Shown: positions 1-5,524 of the stretch, piece after piece
Position numbering within the stretch: position 1 is the first letter of the stretch
Layout: every line of letters starts with the position of its first letter
NCBI GenBank assembly: GCA_045660125.1
Contig: JAZRDG010000067.1
Span: 1 to 7,581, forward strand
Length of the DNA: 7,581 bases
Source: SVQP01 sp045660125
GTDB lineage: Bacteria; Bacillota; Clostridia; Oscillospirales; CAG-272
Direction of reading: 5' to 3'
The notes under the pieces: model-generated
What the model saw: only the letters and a program-made list of their open reading frames with translations
What the model was told of the DNA's origin: nothing
Databases searched by the model: none
Program-made: the position numbers and the translations under genes

Positions 1-1052
1 ACCACGTAGTCAAGCGCGGGCTCGCAAGCGGCAAGAATGTTGCCGATCTTGATCTCGTCCAGCGTCATACCGACTGCGATCTTGGCGGTTACGCGTGCGA
101 TGGGGTAGCCGCTTGCCTTGGATGCAAGTGCGGAGGAACGGGAAACGCGGGGGTTGACCTCGATAAGGTAGTAGCTGAAGGAGTGGGGGTCAAGTGCAAA
201 CTGTACGTTGCAGCCGCCCTCAATGCCCAGTGCGCGAATGATCTTGAGCGCGCTGTCACGCAGCATGTGAGATTCCTTGTTGGTCAGCGTCTGGCAGGGG
301 CAAACGACGATCGAGTCGCCCGTGTGAATGCCGACGGGGTCAACGTTTTCCATGTTACAAATGGCAATGGCGGTGTCGTTTGCATCGCGCATAACCTCGT
401 ATTCAATTTCCTTGTAGCCCTTGATGCTCTTTTCAACCAGTACCTGATGTACGGGGGAGAGCTGCAGAGCGTTTTTCATAATATCAACGAATTCCTGCTC
501 GTTGTCGGCAAAGCCGCCGCCGGTGCCGCCCAGCGTGAATGCGGGACGAAGAACGACAGGGTAACCGATCTCCTTGGCAGCCGCAAGACCCTCTTCCATG
601 GTGTTTGCGATCAGGGAGGGGAGCACGGGCTCGCCCAGATCCTCGCAAAGCTGCTTGAACAGCTCTCTGTCCTCGGCTCTCTCAATGCTTGCGCCGCAAG
701 TGCCCAGCAGCTCGCATTCGCACTCACGCAGAATGCCCTTCTTTTCCAGCTGCATAGCAAGGTTCAGACCTGTCTGACCGCCGATACCGGGTACGATCGC
801 GTCGGGACGCTCGTGACGGATGACACGCGCAACGTATTCCAGCGTCAGGGGCTCCATGTATACCTTGTCGGCAATGGTGGTGTCGGTCATAATGGTTGCG
901 GGGTTGGAGTTGCACAGGATAACCTCGTATCCCTCTTCCTTGAGTGCAAGGCAAGCCTGCGTGCCTGCGTAGTCAAACTCGGCTGCCTGGCCGATGACGA
1001 TCGGGCCGGAGCCAATGACAAGTACCTTCTTTATGTCTGTTCTCTTAGGCAT
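1..1052 (-). CDS. carB: Carbamoyl-phosphate synthase large subunit, N-terminal third (runs off the window)
   Basis: The large subunit of carbamoyl-phosphate synthase makes carbamoyl phosphate from bicarbonate, two ATP and ammonia for pyrimidines and arginine. About 350 codons are visible of a family length near 1,070, covering the pre-ATP-grasp domain and most of the first (carboxyphosphate) ATP-grasp domain. The protein begins MPKRTDIKKVLVIGSGP. It carries the family motifs SNPATIMTD, GGQTGLNLA, LRPAFTLGGTGGG, GIHTGDS and IEVNPRVSRSSALASK, so the metal and nucleotide residues of this half look intact (Glu, Asn and Arg in the EVNPR segment). The ATG at 1052 lies one base after the carA TGA, with AAGGAGGA 8 bases upstream, so it is translationally coupled to carA. 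Small oddities are CPCQTL for the usual APAQTL and GGCNVQFA for GGSNVQFA. The identification is secure. The missing part holds the oligomerisation, carbamate and allosteric domains, so regulation by UMP cannot be judged. Confidence 0.97.
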   Translation of the reverse strand, partial: MPKRTDIKKVLVIGSGPIVIGQAAEFDYAGTQACLALKEEGYEVILCNSNPATIMTDTTIADKVYMEPLTLEYVARVIRHERPDAIVPGIGGQTGLNLAMQLEKKGILRECECELLGTCGASIERAEDRELFKQLCEDLGEPVLPSLIANTMEEGLAAAKEIGYPVVLRPAFTLGGTGGGFADNEQEFVDIMKNALQLSPVHQVLVEKSIKGYKEIEYEVMRDANDTAIAICNMENVDPVGIHTGDSIVVCPCQTLTNKESHMLRDSALKIIRALGIEGGCNVQFALDPHSFSYYLIEVNPRVSRSSALASKASGYPIARVTAKIAVGMTLDEIKIGNILAACEPALDYV

Positions 1053-1053
1053 A

Positions 1054-2148
1054 TCAGTTATCCTCCTTCATCATAGCAATGAAACGGTCAAAGAGTGCGT
1101 AGTTGTCCTGCGGACCGGGTGCGCTTTCGGGCGAGAATTGAACGCCGATCACGCAGCTTTGCGCGTCGATGACGCCCTCGACCGTCAAGTCGGTCACGTT
1201 TTCGTACAGAACGGTCAAGCCGGTGCCCTCAAGGCTTTCGCGGTTGACAATGTATGCGTGGTTCTGCGAGGTGCTGGTGATCTTACCGTTCTCGCAGCAA
1301 CGAACGGGATAGCCGCCGCGGTGTCCGTGGGGCAGGGTGCTGACGGTTGCGCCCTTGGCAAGGCAGAGGATCTGGCAGCCAAGACCGATACCGAACATGG
1401 GGTACTTGCCCCAAAGAGCCTTTACGGTGTCGATCACGCAGGTTGCGTGCTCGGGGCAGCCGGGGCCGCTGGAGATGATCACGCCGTCGGGCTTGAGTGC
1501 CTCGATCTGTGCGGGAGTCGTGTCGTAGGGAACTACCGTGACGTTGCAGCCCTTGCTTGTCAGGGTGCGCACGATGTTGGTCTTCATGCCGCAGTCAATG
1601 GCAACGACGTTGTGCTTTGCGTTAGCGGTTCTGGTGTACCAGCGCTTCTTGCTGCTCACGCGGGAAACTGCATCGGTGGGCTCGGGGGTCACGCGAATCA
1701 TTGCCAGAGCGGATGCGGTGGTGGTGTAGGTGCTGGTCAGAATACCGCGCATGCTGCTGCCGTGGTCGCGCAGCTTTCTTGTCAGCATTCTGGTGTCAAT
1801 GCCCCAGATGCCGGGAATGTGATGCTCGCACATGACCTCTTCCAGGGTCTTGGTGTAGCGGAAGTTGGAGGGCTGGTCGTTGTACTCACGCACGATCAGA
1901 CCGCCGATAGAAAGGGATTTGGACTCGTAGTCCTCCTCGGTCATGCCGTAGTTGCCGATCAGCGTGTAGGTCATCACTACGAATTGGTCAGTGTAAGCGG
2001 GGTCGGAAACGATTTCCTGATATCCCACCATCGAGGTGTTGAATACTACCGTGCAAACGCGGTCGCGAATGCCTGCATCGCCAAAGCTGTAGCCGGGGAA
2101 CTCGCTGCCGTCTTCCAATACGAGTTTGATGTTCATTTGATTTTCCAT
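1054..2148 (-). CDS. carA: Carbamoyl-phosphate synthase small subunit with a degenerate glutaminase active site
   Basis: This 364-aa protein is full length for CarA and sits directly upstream of carB. Residues 1-150 form the small-chain N-terminal domain (NTSMVGYQEIVSDPAYTDQ, GIDTRMLTRKLRDHGSSMRG). Residues 180-360 form the class I glutamine amidotransferase domain. Normally this subunit hydrolyses glutamine with a Cys-His-Glu triad and sends ammonia through a tunnel to CarB. Here the nucleophile motif GICLGHQ reads GIGLGCQ, so Gly255 replaces the Cys and Cys258 the neighbouring His. The C-terminal QxHPEASPGPHD reads QFSPESAPGPQD, so Ser339 replaces the catalytic His, while Glu341 is kept. 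SGPGDP is SGPGCP. I infer that it cannot use glutamine but still docks with CarB. The start at 2148 is chosen because GGAGGT lies 8 bases upstream; an ATG at 2136 has no well-spaced site. It overlaps pyrC by 16 bases. Identity is secure; loss of glutaminase is inference from residues. Confidence 0.95.
   Translation of the reverse strand: MENQMNIKLVLEDGSEFPGYSFGDAGIRDRVCTVVFNTSMVGYQEIVSDPAYTDQFVVMTYTLIGNYGMTEEDYESKSLSIGGLIVREYNDQPSNFRYTKTLEEVMCEHHIPGIWGIDTRMLTRKLRDHGSSMRGILTSTYTTTASALAMIRVTPEPTDAVSRVSSKKRWYTRTANAKHNVVAIDCGMKTNIVRTLTSKGCNVTVVPYDTTPAQIEALKPDGVIISSGPGCPEHATCVIDTVKALWGKYPMFGIGLGCQILCLAKGATVSTLPHGHRGGYPVRCCENGKITSTSQNHAYIVNRESLEGTGLTVLYENVTDLTVEGVIDAQSCVIGVQFSPESAPGPQDNYALFDRFIAMMKEDN
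1061..1068 (-). promoter_or_regulatory. carB ribosome binding site inside the carA 3' end
   Basis: AAGGAGGA on the minus strand lies within the last codons of carA, 8 bases before the carB ATG. This near-perfect Shine-Dalgarno sequence fixes the carB start and implies coupled translation of the two subunits. Confidence 0.85.
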
Positions 2149-3377
2149 ACGATTTTACCTCCGTGAATTGTTGTTATGCAAGTACCAAGCAGCTCGTGTC
2201 CTGCAAAGGGAGTGGCTCTGCCCTTGGTAACGAATGTGTCGGGATCAACGGCGTATGCGTCGTCGCATTGCCAGATTGTATAGGATTGCTCGCCCTGCCC
2301 TATGCCGAAGCGGTCACGGGGAGCTCGGGTCAGCATCTCAATGATGCGTTCAAGGCTGACCTTGCCTGTTTTGACTAAGTAGGTGTACAGCACGGGGAAG
2401 GCGGTTTCCAGTCCCACCACGCCCATCGCGCTCTTTTCAAGTCCGCGGGATTTTTCTTCCCACGAGTGCGGCGCGTGGTCGGTCGCGATCATGTCGATCG
2501 TGCCGTCAAGCACGCCCTCGATCAGCGCGTCTCTGTCGGCTGCCGAGCGAAGCGGGGGATTCATCTTGAATCTGCCGTGCTCCTCAAGGTCTGCATCGCA
2601 AAGCGTCAAGTAGTGCGGGCCTGTCTCGCAGGTCACGTCCACGCCGCGCGCCTTGGCCTCGCGGATCAGCTGCACGCTCTCCTTGGTCGAAATGTGGCAG
2701 ACGTGGTAAGCGCAGCCGATCTTCTCGGCAAGCGCAAGGTCGCGTTTGATCGGGCCCCATTCGCTCTCGGAGCAAATGCCGCGGTGTCCGTGTGCCGCTG
2801 CGTACTCGCCGTCGTGAATGTAGCCGCCGCGCAAAAGAGAATTGTCCTCGCAGTGCGCCACAACCACCTTGCCAAGTGCCTTGGCGCGCTTCATCAGCTG
2901 CTCCATCATTTCGGTGCTTTGCACGCCGCGTCCGTCGTCCGAGTAGGCAATTGCGTAGGGCGCCATGCCTTCAAGGTCGGCAGCAACCTCGCCAAGCTGT
3001 CCCACCGTCAACGCCCCCAAGGGGTAAACGTCGATCAGCGCGTCGCGCTCAATGATCGCCAGCTGCTCGCCCAGGTGCTCAACGCTGTCGGGAACGGGGT
3101 TTAGGTTGGGCATACTGCACACAGCCGTGTAGCCGCCGCGTGCCGCCGCAGCCGTGCCTGTGGCAATGGTTTCTTTATAAGAAAAGCCCGGCTCTCGCAG
3201 ATGTACATGGACATCACAAAAACCGGGAAAAATATAACAATTATGGAAAACAGTGTCAGCAGCATCGATGGCGATGCTGTTAGCAGCAAAGAAAGACAAA
3301 GCACCATCCGCAAGGACAGCATCCTTGTGAATGAGGCGGCCGTTATCAAACATGCAAGCGTTTGTAAACAGTGTCAT
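2133..3377 (-). CDS. pyrC: Dihydroorotase (type I)
   Basis: A 414-aa zinc amidohydrolase that reversibly cyclises carbamoyl aspartate to dihydroorotate, the third step of pyrimidine synthesis in the cytosol. All family metal and substrate signatures are present. DVHVHLREPG gives metal ligands His57 and His59. YSDDGRGVQ gives the Asp at 147/148. VVAHCED gives His175 and YHVCHISTKES gives His228. KMNPPLRS binds substrate, and IATDHAPH gives catalytic Asp300. The length fits the type I bacterial enzyme. The frame stays open upstream to 3626, but the ATG at 3377 is the real start. There the family alignment begins (MTLFTNACMFDNG), AAAGGA lies 10 bases upstream, and the longer frame would begin inside the promoter -10 box. 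It heads the pyrC-carA-carB operon and is preceded by a structured leader. Its TGA overlaps the carA start. Confidence 0.97.
   Translation of the reverse strand: MTLFTNACMFDNGRLIHKDAVLADGALSFFAANSIAIDAADTVFHNCYIFPGFCDVHVHLREPGFSYKETIATGTAAAARGGYTAVCSMPNLNPVPDSVEHLGEQLAIIERDALIDVYPLGALTVGQLGEVAADLEGMAPYAIAYSDDGRGVQSTEMMEQLMKRAKALGKVVVAHCEDNSLLRGGYIHDGEYAAAHGHRGICSESEWGPIKRDLALAEKIGCAYHVCHISTKESVQLIREAKARGVDVTCETGPHYLTLCDADLEEHGRFKMNPPLRSAADRDALIEGVLDGTIDMIATDHAPHSWEEKSRGLEKSAMGVVGLETAFPVLYTYLVKTGKVSLERIIEMLTRAPRDRFGIGQGEQSYTIWQCDDAYAVDPDTFVTKGRATPFAGHELLGTCITTIHGGKIVWKIK
2157..2162 (-). promoter_or_regulatory. carA ribosome binding site inside the pyrC 3' end
   Basis: GGAGGT on the minus strand lies 8 bases before the ATG at 2148 and within pyrC. 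It decides the carA start in favour of 2148 over the in-frame ATG at 2136, for which the spacing would be about 20. Confidence 0.8.
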
Positions 3378-3387
3378 GTGCGTCAGT

Positions 3388-3393
3388 TCCTTT
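3388..3393 (-). promoter_or_regulatory. pyrC ribosome binding site, potentially sequestered
   Basis: AAAGGA on the minus strand is 10 bases upstream of the pyrC ATG. It lies fully inside the 3' strand of a 13-bp helix that can form with leader bases 3461-3474, so access may be regulated. Confidence 0.75.
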
Positions 3394-3414
3394 CTGTGTG
3401 GGGTCAAAGCGTTT

Positions 3415-3462
3415 AAAAAGCAAAAATAGCCGTGCCGAAAGCAGAATGCTATGGCGCGACCA
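3415..3462 (-). terminator. Attenuator-like terminator in the pyr leader
   Basis: In the RNA, UGGUCGCGCC (3462-3453) pairs with GGCACGGCUA (3436-3427), giving 9 of 10 pairs with one C-A mismatch and two G-U. A 16-nt loop can itself form a small AGCA/UGCU stem. The hairpin is followed by UUUUU (3426-3422), GC, and UUUUU (3419-3415). It lies upstream of the pyrC start, the position expected for a transcription attenuator of a pyrimidine operon. Confidence 0.55.
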
Positions 3463-3468
3463 CAGAAA

Positions 3469-3493
3469 GCGAACCCCATACGCGCGGGTTCAC
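3469..3493 (-). promoter_or_regulatory. Leader hairpin competing with the ribosome-binding-site helix
   Basis: In the RNA, GUGAACCC (3493-3486) pairs with GGGUUCGC (3476-3469) around a 9-nt loop: 8 pairs, one of them a G-U. Its 3' arm is the same sequence that otherwise pairs with the pyrC ribosome binding site, so the two structures exclude one another. Confidence 0.5.
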
Positions 3494-3540
3494 CCAAGTA
3501 TTGTCTGCGCCGACCGACTGCCTCGGACAGAATTTGTCTT

Positions 3541-3617
3541 GTGAAAACGCAGGAGAGCAGCACCGCGACTCTTTCGCCAAACTGCCCGAAAGACTCTGCC
3601 GCAAGCCCTATTTTCAC
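3541..3617 (-). promoter_or_regulatory. 5' leader stem-loop domain
   Basis: In the RNA, GUGAAAA (3617-3611) can pair with UUUUCAC (3547-3541), closing a domain right at the expected 5' end. Inside it UCUUUCG (3593-3587) pairs perfectly with CGAAAGA (3576-3570) around a 10-nt loop, extended by further pairs beyond a G-G mismatch. This could be a sensing or protein-binding domain or simply a 5' stabilising structure. It is seen by base complementarity only. Confidence 0.45.
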
Positions 3618-3626
3618 ATCTATCAT

Positions 3627-3655
3627 ATTATATCACACTTCAAAAAAATAGTCAA
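3627..3655 (-). promoter_or_regulatory. pyr operon sigma-A promoter overlapping the upstream terminator
   Basis: The -35 is TTGACT (3655-3650), the spacer is 17 bp and the -10 is a perfect TATAAT (3632-3627). Transcription should start near 3620. The -35 hexamer is part of the downstream arm of the terminator of the preceding operon, and the spacer contains that terminator's T-run. Confidence 0.8.
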
Positions 3656-3683
3656 GGCTTTGATGCACAAAAACCTTGACTAT
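3642..3683 (-). terminator. Intrinsic terminator of the ankyrin / small membrane protein operon
   Basis: On the minus strand ATAGTCAAGG (3683-3674) and CCTTGACTAT (3657-3648) form a perfect 10-bp stem with a 16-nt loop that can add A-U pairs. Seven T follow (3648-3642, the first also closing the stem). It begins 51 bases after the stop codon of the 102-aa gene and is a textbook Rho-independent terminator. Confidence 0.9.
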
Positions 3684-3734
3684 CTTTGATGTCATTTTAC
3701 GAAAAGAATTGTGAAAAGCGACAATGCCGCCGCG

Positions 3735-4043
3735 TTATATCGAATAGAGAAGGACCAAGGCGACGATGGCGAACATCGCAAGTCCCAGGCACACAAACCC
3801 GAATATGAGATTCTTACGGTCTATGGCAGGCGGCGCTTCTTCCTGCTCGATCAGATGATCCCACGGATTTCGCGAGCGGTTGTTGCGATGCTTGGCTCTC
3901 ATGTCCTTGCGGTCATTTGCCATAGAGCAGAATAACAGGCAATACACAGCAGCACCCAGCAATACCACAATGGCGGTTGTCAAAAAAATCTCGATAAATA
4001 TAGAATCCATCAGCCAGGATACGCTGTTTTGCAACGTGATCAT
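3735..4043 (-). CDS. Small two-helix membrane protein of unknown function (102 aa)
   Basis: I do not recognise a family. The protein has two clear hydrophobic segments, about residues 16-40 and 78-101. They are separated by a basic and polar loop (MANDRKDMRAKHRNNRSRNP, then WDHLIEQEEAPP). The positive-inside rule would place the loop in the cytosol and both short ends outside. The ATG at 4043 has a strong AAAGGAGG six bases upstream, and the stop is TAA. It follows the ankyrin-repeat gene after 46 bases with no terminator between, and a strong terminator follows it, so the two genes form a two-gene operon. A partner role with the ankyrin protein is possible but is inference from gene order only. 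Confidence 0.8.
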   Translation of the reverse strand: MITLQNSVSWLMDSIFIEIFLTTAIVVLLGAAVYCLLFCSMANDRKDMRAKHRNNRSRNPWDHLIEQEEAPPAIDRKNLIFGFVCLGLAMFAIVALVLLYSI

Positions 4044-4089
4044 AGTCAGCCTCCTTTATGTGTAGTTCTGTTGTTTCGCGGCATTTTCG

Positions 4090-4953
4090 TTATTCCTGCT
4101 CCAACAGGGCTGCAACATCGTTGTAGCCTCTTTCCACCGCGTAATCGTAGGCGGTCTTGCCGTCCTCGTCCGTAGCAGTTGCGTCTGCACCGTGCGCAAG
4201 CAGTTGCTCTACGATTTGCTTGGTGATCTGCTCGTCCTGCGAGTCAACCTCATAGCAGACTGCCGAGATCAGGGGAGTTTTTTGCTTATACCCGCGTGCA
4301 TTTACATCAAGCCCGTAATGCTCGATCAGAACAGACACCAATTCGGGATGTGATCCTCGTACGACATCGTGCATAACGGTATTCCCGTATTCGTTTGTAG
4401 GATTTGCGCCGTTATCAAGCAGCCAGAACATGATCTCTATCTCCTCATCCGAGAAGCTTGTTCCTATACTGTAAAGGGCGGTCCAAAACAGCGCCGAATA
4501 GTGACTTCCGTAACCGTCAATATCCGCGCCGTGCTCGTAAAGCATCTTCATAATGGTCAGCGACTCTTCGGGATGACGATTGCAACTGACAGCCGCTGCC
4601 TCCATAGGCGACCAACCGCCGTCCAGATAGAAATTTGGGTCGGCACCGTTGTCCAAAAGCACCTCCACTGCCTGTATGTGACCGGCTTGACACGCCTCCA
4701 CCAAGGGAATGTCAATGTCTGCCTCGATCATACTCAGTAAGGGGCGAACAAACAGGGGAGCGGTGGTTGCATTTGCAATATCGGTGTCGATATCTTGACC
4801 CGCTTGTATCTGACCGCAAAGCGCGGTAACCTCCATGTAGGAGTAGATCTTGACCGCGGCAAAGACGGTCAGCGACACTGCAAGCAGCAGCACGATCGCA
4901 ACAAGGGAGATCAGTACTGTGAGTATTCTTTTGCCCTTTTGTGAAATAGCCAT
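4090..4953 (-). CDS. Membrane-anchored ankyrin-repeat protein (287 aa)
   Basis: The N terminus is a signal anchor: KGKR at residues 6-9, then a hydrophobic helix at about 10-34. The remainder is probably extracytoplasmic. It contains about five to six ankyrin repeats from residue 81 to the end. Recognisable cores are ACQAGHIQAVEVLLDNGADP (88-107), MLYEHGADID (138-147), WLLDNGANP (178-186), VSVLIEHYGLDVNA (206-219), QLLAHGADATATDEDGKTA (250-268) and DYAVERGYNDVAALLE (270-285). Ankyrin repeats bind proteins; no catalytic domain is visible, so the target is unknown. The ATG at 4953 is chosen because AAAGGAGA lies 8 bases upstream; an upstream in-frame TTG at 4971 lies before that site. It has its own promoter (5048-5056) and is the first gene of an operon with the 102-aa membrane protein. 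Confidence 0.88.
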   Translation of the reverse strand: MAISQKGKRILTVLISLVAIVLLLAVSLTVFAAVKIYSYMEVTALCGQIQAGQDIDTDIANATTAPLFVRPLLSMIEADIDIPLVEACQAGHIQAVEVLLDNGADPNFYLDGGWSPMEAAAVSCNRHPEESLTIMKMLYEHGADIDGYGSHYSALFWTALYSIGTSFSDEEIEIMFWLLDNGANPTNEYGNTVMHDVVRGSHPELVSVLIEHYGLDVNARGYKQKTPLISAVCYEVDSQDEQITKQIVEQLLAHGADATATDEDGKTAYDYAVERGYNDVAALLEQE

Positions 4954-5024
4954 ATGAAATTCTCCTTTCAAAATGCGTCCGTCACCTATATAGATGTAAT
5001 TTTTGAGAAAAAGTACACGTTTTT

Positions 5025-5040
5025 TGAAAAATATTTTTCA
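5025..5040. promoter_or_regulatory. 16-bp perfect palindrome at the expected start site
   Basis: TGAAAAATATTTTTCA is a perfect palindrome beginning right at the expected transcription start of the ankyrin operon. The position suits a repressor operator. AT-rich palindromes also occur by chance, so this is a candidate only. Confidence 0.4.
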
Positions 5041-5047
5041 CATATTC

Positions 5048-5056
5048 ATTATAACA
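5048..5056 (-). promoter_or_regulatory. Extended -10 promoter for the ankyrin operon
   Basis: TGTTATAAT on the minus strand is a perfect extended -10 (TGnTATAAT). No convincing -35 lies 16-18 bp upstream, which fits extended -10 promoters. The expected start is near 5041, giving a leader of about 90 nt before the ATG at 4953. Confidence 0.65.
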
Positions 5057-5110
5057 CAGATCGGCACGAAAAGATATTAAGAATTATTAAATCGAATGCG
5101 CAGGCGCTCA

Positions 5111-5524
5111 TCAGAAAAGGCGCGCGATGACAAAGGTGACCAAGAGATAGAAAAGCGATACGCCAATGCCGCATAAAACGCTCAGACAAGCGCGGCTTAC
5201 GCGCGAAAGGCGCGGCGATTTGAACACAAACTTATGGAAACCTTTTGCAGAGAAAATGAAAACACAAACGTTGACAATGATATTGCATGCGATCCAAACG
5301 GGAAGATCGGATATCGCGTTGCCGTCCTGCGAAAGCATTGCGAGAATGCCGACGCCCCAATGTATCAGCACGTATTTGAAAAATACCGAAAAAATTCCAT
5401 GTGTCGTTTTTTTGTGTTTTCGATTATTTGAAATTATACCAATCCAAGGCTTTGATAAAGCATAGCGATCAGAACCGAGAGCACCAGCGCACTTACGGTA
5501 CTGATGGCGCAAATTCCAAGGCAA
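5111..5524 (-). CDS. Small membrane protein of unknown function, start uncertain
   Basis: I do not recognise a family. The C-terminal 105 residues look like a real membrane protein. There are hydrophobic segments around residues 44-64 (IFSVFFKYVLIHWGVGIL), 76-93 and 113-134, a basic stretch before the first, and TGA as stop. The start is the problem. The longest frame begins at TTG 5524, inside the preceding gene, and its first 30 residues have the look of an out-of-frame shadow. GTG 5371 would cut the first helix. Neither has a ribosome binding site. An ATG at 5400 is one frame off and followed by a T6 run; one extra T there would put that ATG in frame. The gene may therefore be frameshifted, start at an unusual codon, or carry a sequence error. 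It follows the 159-aa membrane gene and is probably transcribed with it. Confidence 0.5.
   Translation of the reverse strand: MPWNLRHQYRKCAGALGSDRYALSKPWIGIISNNRKHKKTTHGIFSVFFKYVLIHWGVGILAMLSQDGNAISDLPVWIACNIIVNVCVFIFSAKGFHKFVFKSPRLSRVSRACLSVLCGIGVSLFYLLVTFVIARLF

Larger units (their letters stand above)
3386..3474 (-). promoter_or_regulatory. Long helix sequestering the pyrC ribosome binding site
   Basis: In the RNA, GUUC-G-CUUUCUGUG (3474-3461) is complementary to CACAGAAAGGAAC (3398-3386) over 13 pairs with a single bulged G. The 3' strand contains the whole AAAGGA ribosome binding site of pyrC, and the helix encloses the terminator-like hairpin. It shares bases 3469-3474 with the hairpin at 3469-3493, giving a two-state switch on paper. 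Confidence 0.5.
3378..3620 (-). promoter_or_regulatory. pyr operon 5' leader (about 240 nt, structured, noncoding)
   Basis: This stretch runs from the expected transcription start near 3620 to the pyrC ATG. I see no gene in it: the open frame is a low-quality upstream extension of pyrC. From 5' to 3' in the RNA it holds a 7-bp closing helix (3611-3617 with 3541-3547) around an inner hairpin, then a hairpin at 3469-3493, then a terminator-like hairpin at 3427-3462 with U-runs, then the pyrC ribosome binding site. In Bacillus, pyr operons are controlled by PyrR binding such leaders. I find no full match to the PyrR binding loop and no pyrR in the window, so the effector is unknown. Confidence 0.65.

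Noticed and set aside
183..1076. 297-codon plus-strand open frame opposite carB
   Set aside because: Shadow of carB, which shows continuous family similarity on the minus strand.
994..2166. 390-codon plus-strand open frame opposite carA
   Set aside because: It is the antisense shadow of carA, whose family motifs are unmistakable. The plus-strand product has no recognisable features and no ribosome binding site.
2466..3104. 212-codon plus-strand open frame opposite pyrC
   Set aside because: Shadow of pyrC. The minus strand carries all dihydroorotase metal-site motifs.
3518..3530. PyrR binding loop
   Set aside because: The RNA CUGUCCGAGGCAG recalls the PyrR loop (UCC...GAGG) but lacks the bases between UCC and GAGG, so the match is too weak to call.
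3378..3626. 83-residue N-terminal extension of dihydroorotase
   Set aside because: It would start inside the promoter -10 box, is not part of the family, and the ATG at 3377 has a ribosome binding site. The stretch is leader RNA.
3201..3689. Small plus-strand genes in the pyr promoter and leader region
   Set aside because: Short frames with no ribosome binding site or recognisable protein, lying over the minus-strand leader, promoter and terminator.
5051..5110. Terminator after the second membrane gene
   Set aside because: Only a tiny GCGC-CT-GCGC repeat with an impossible loop and no T-run is present.
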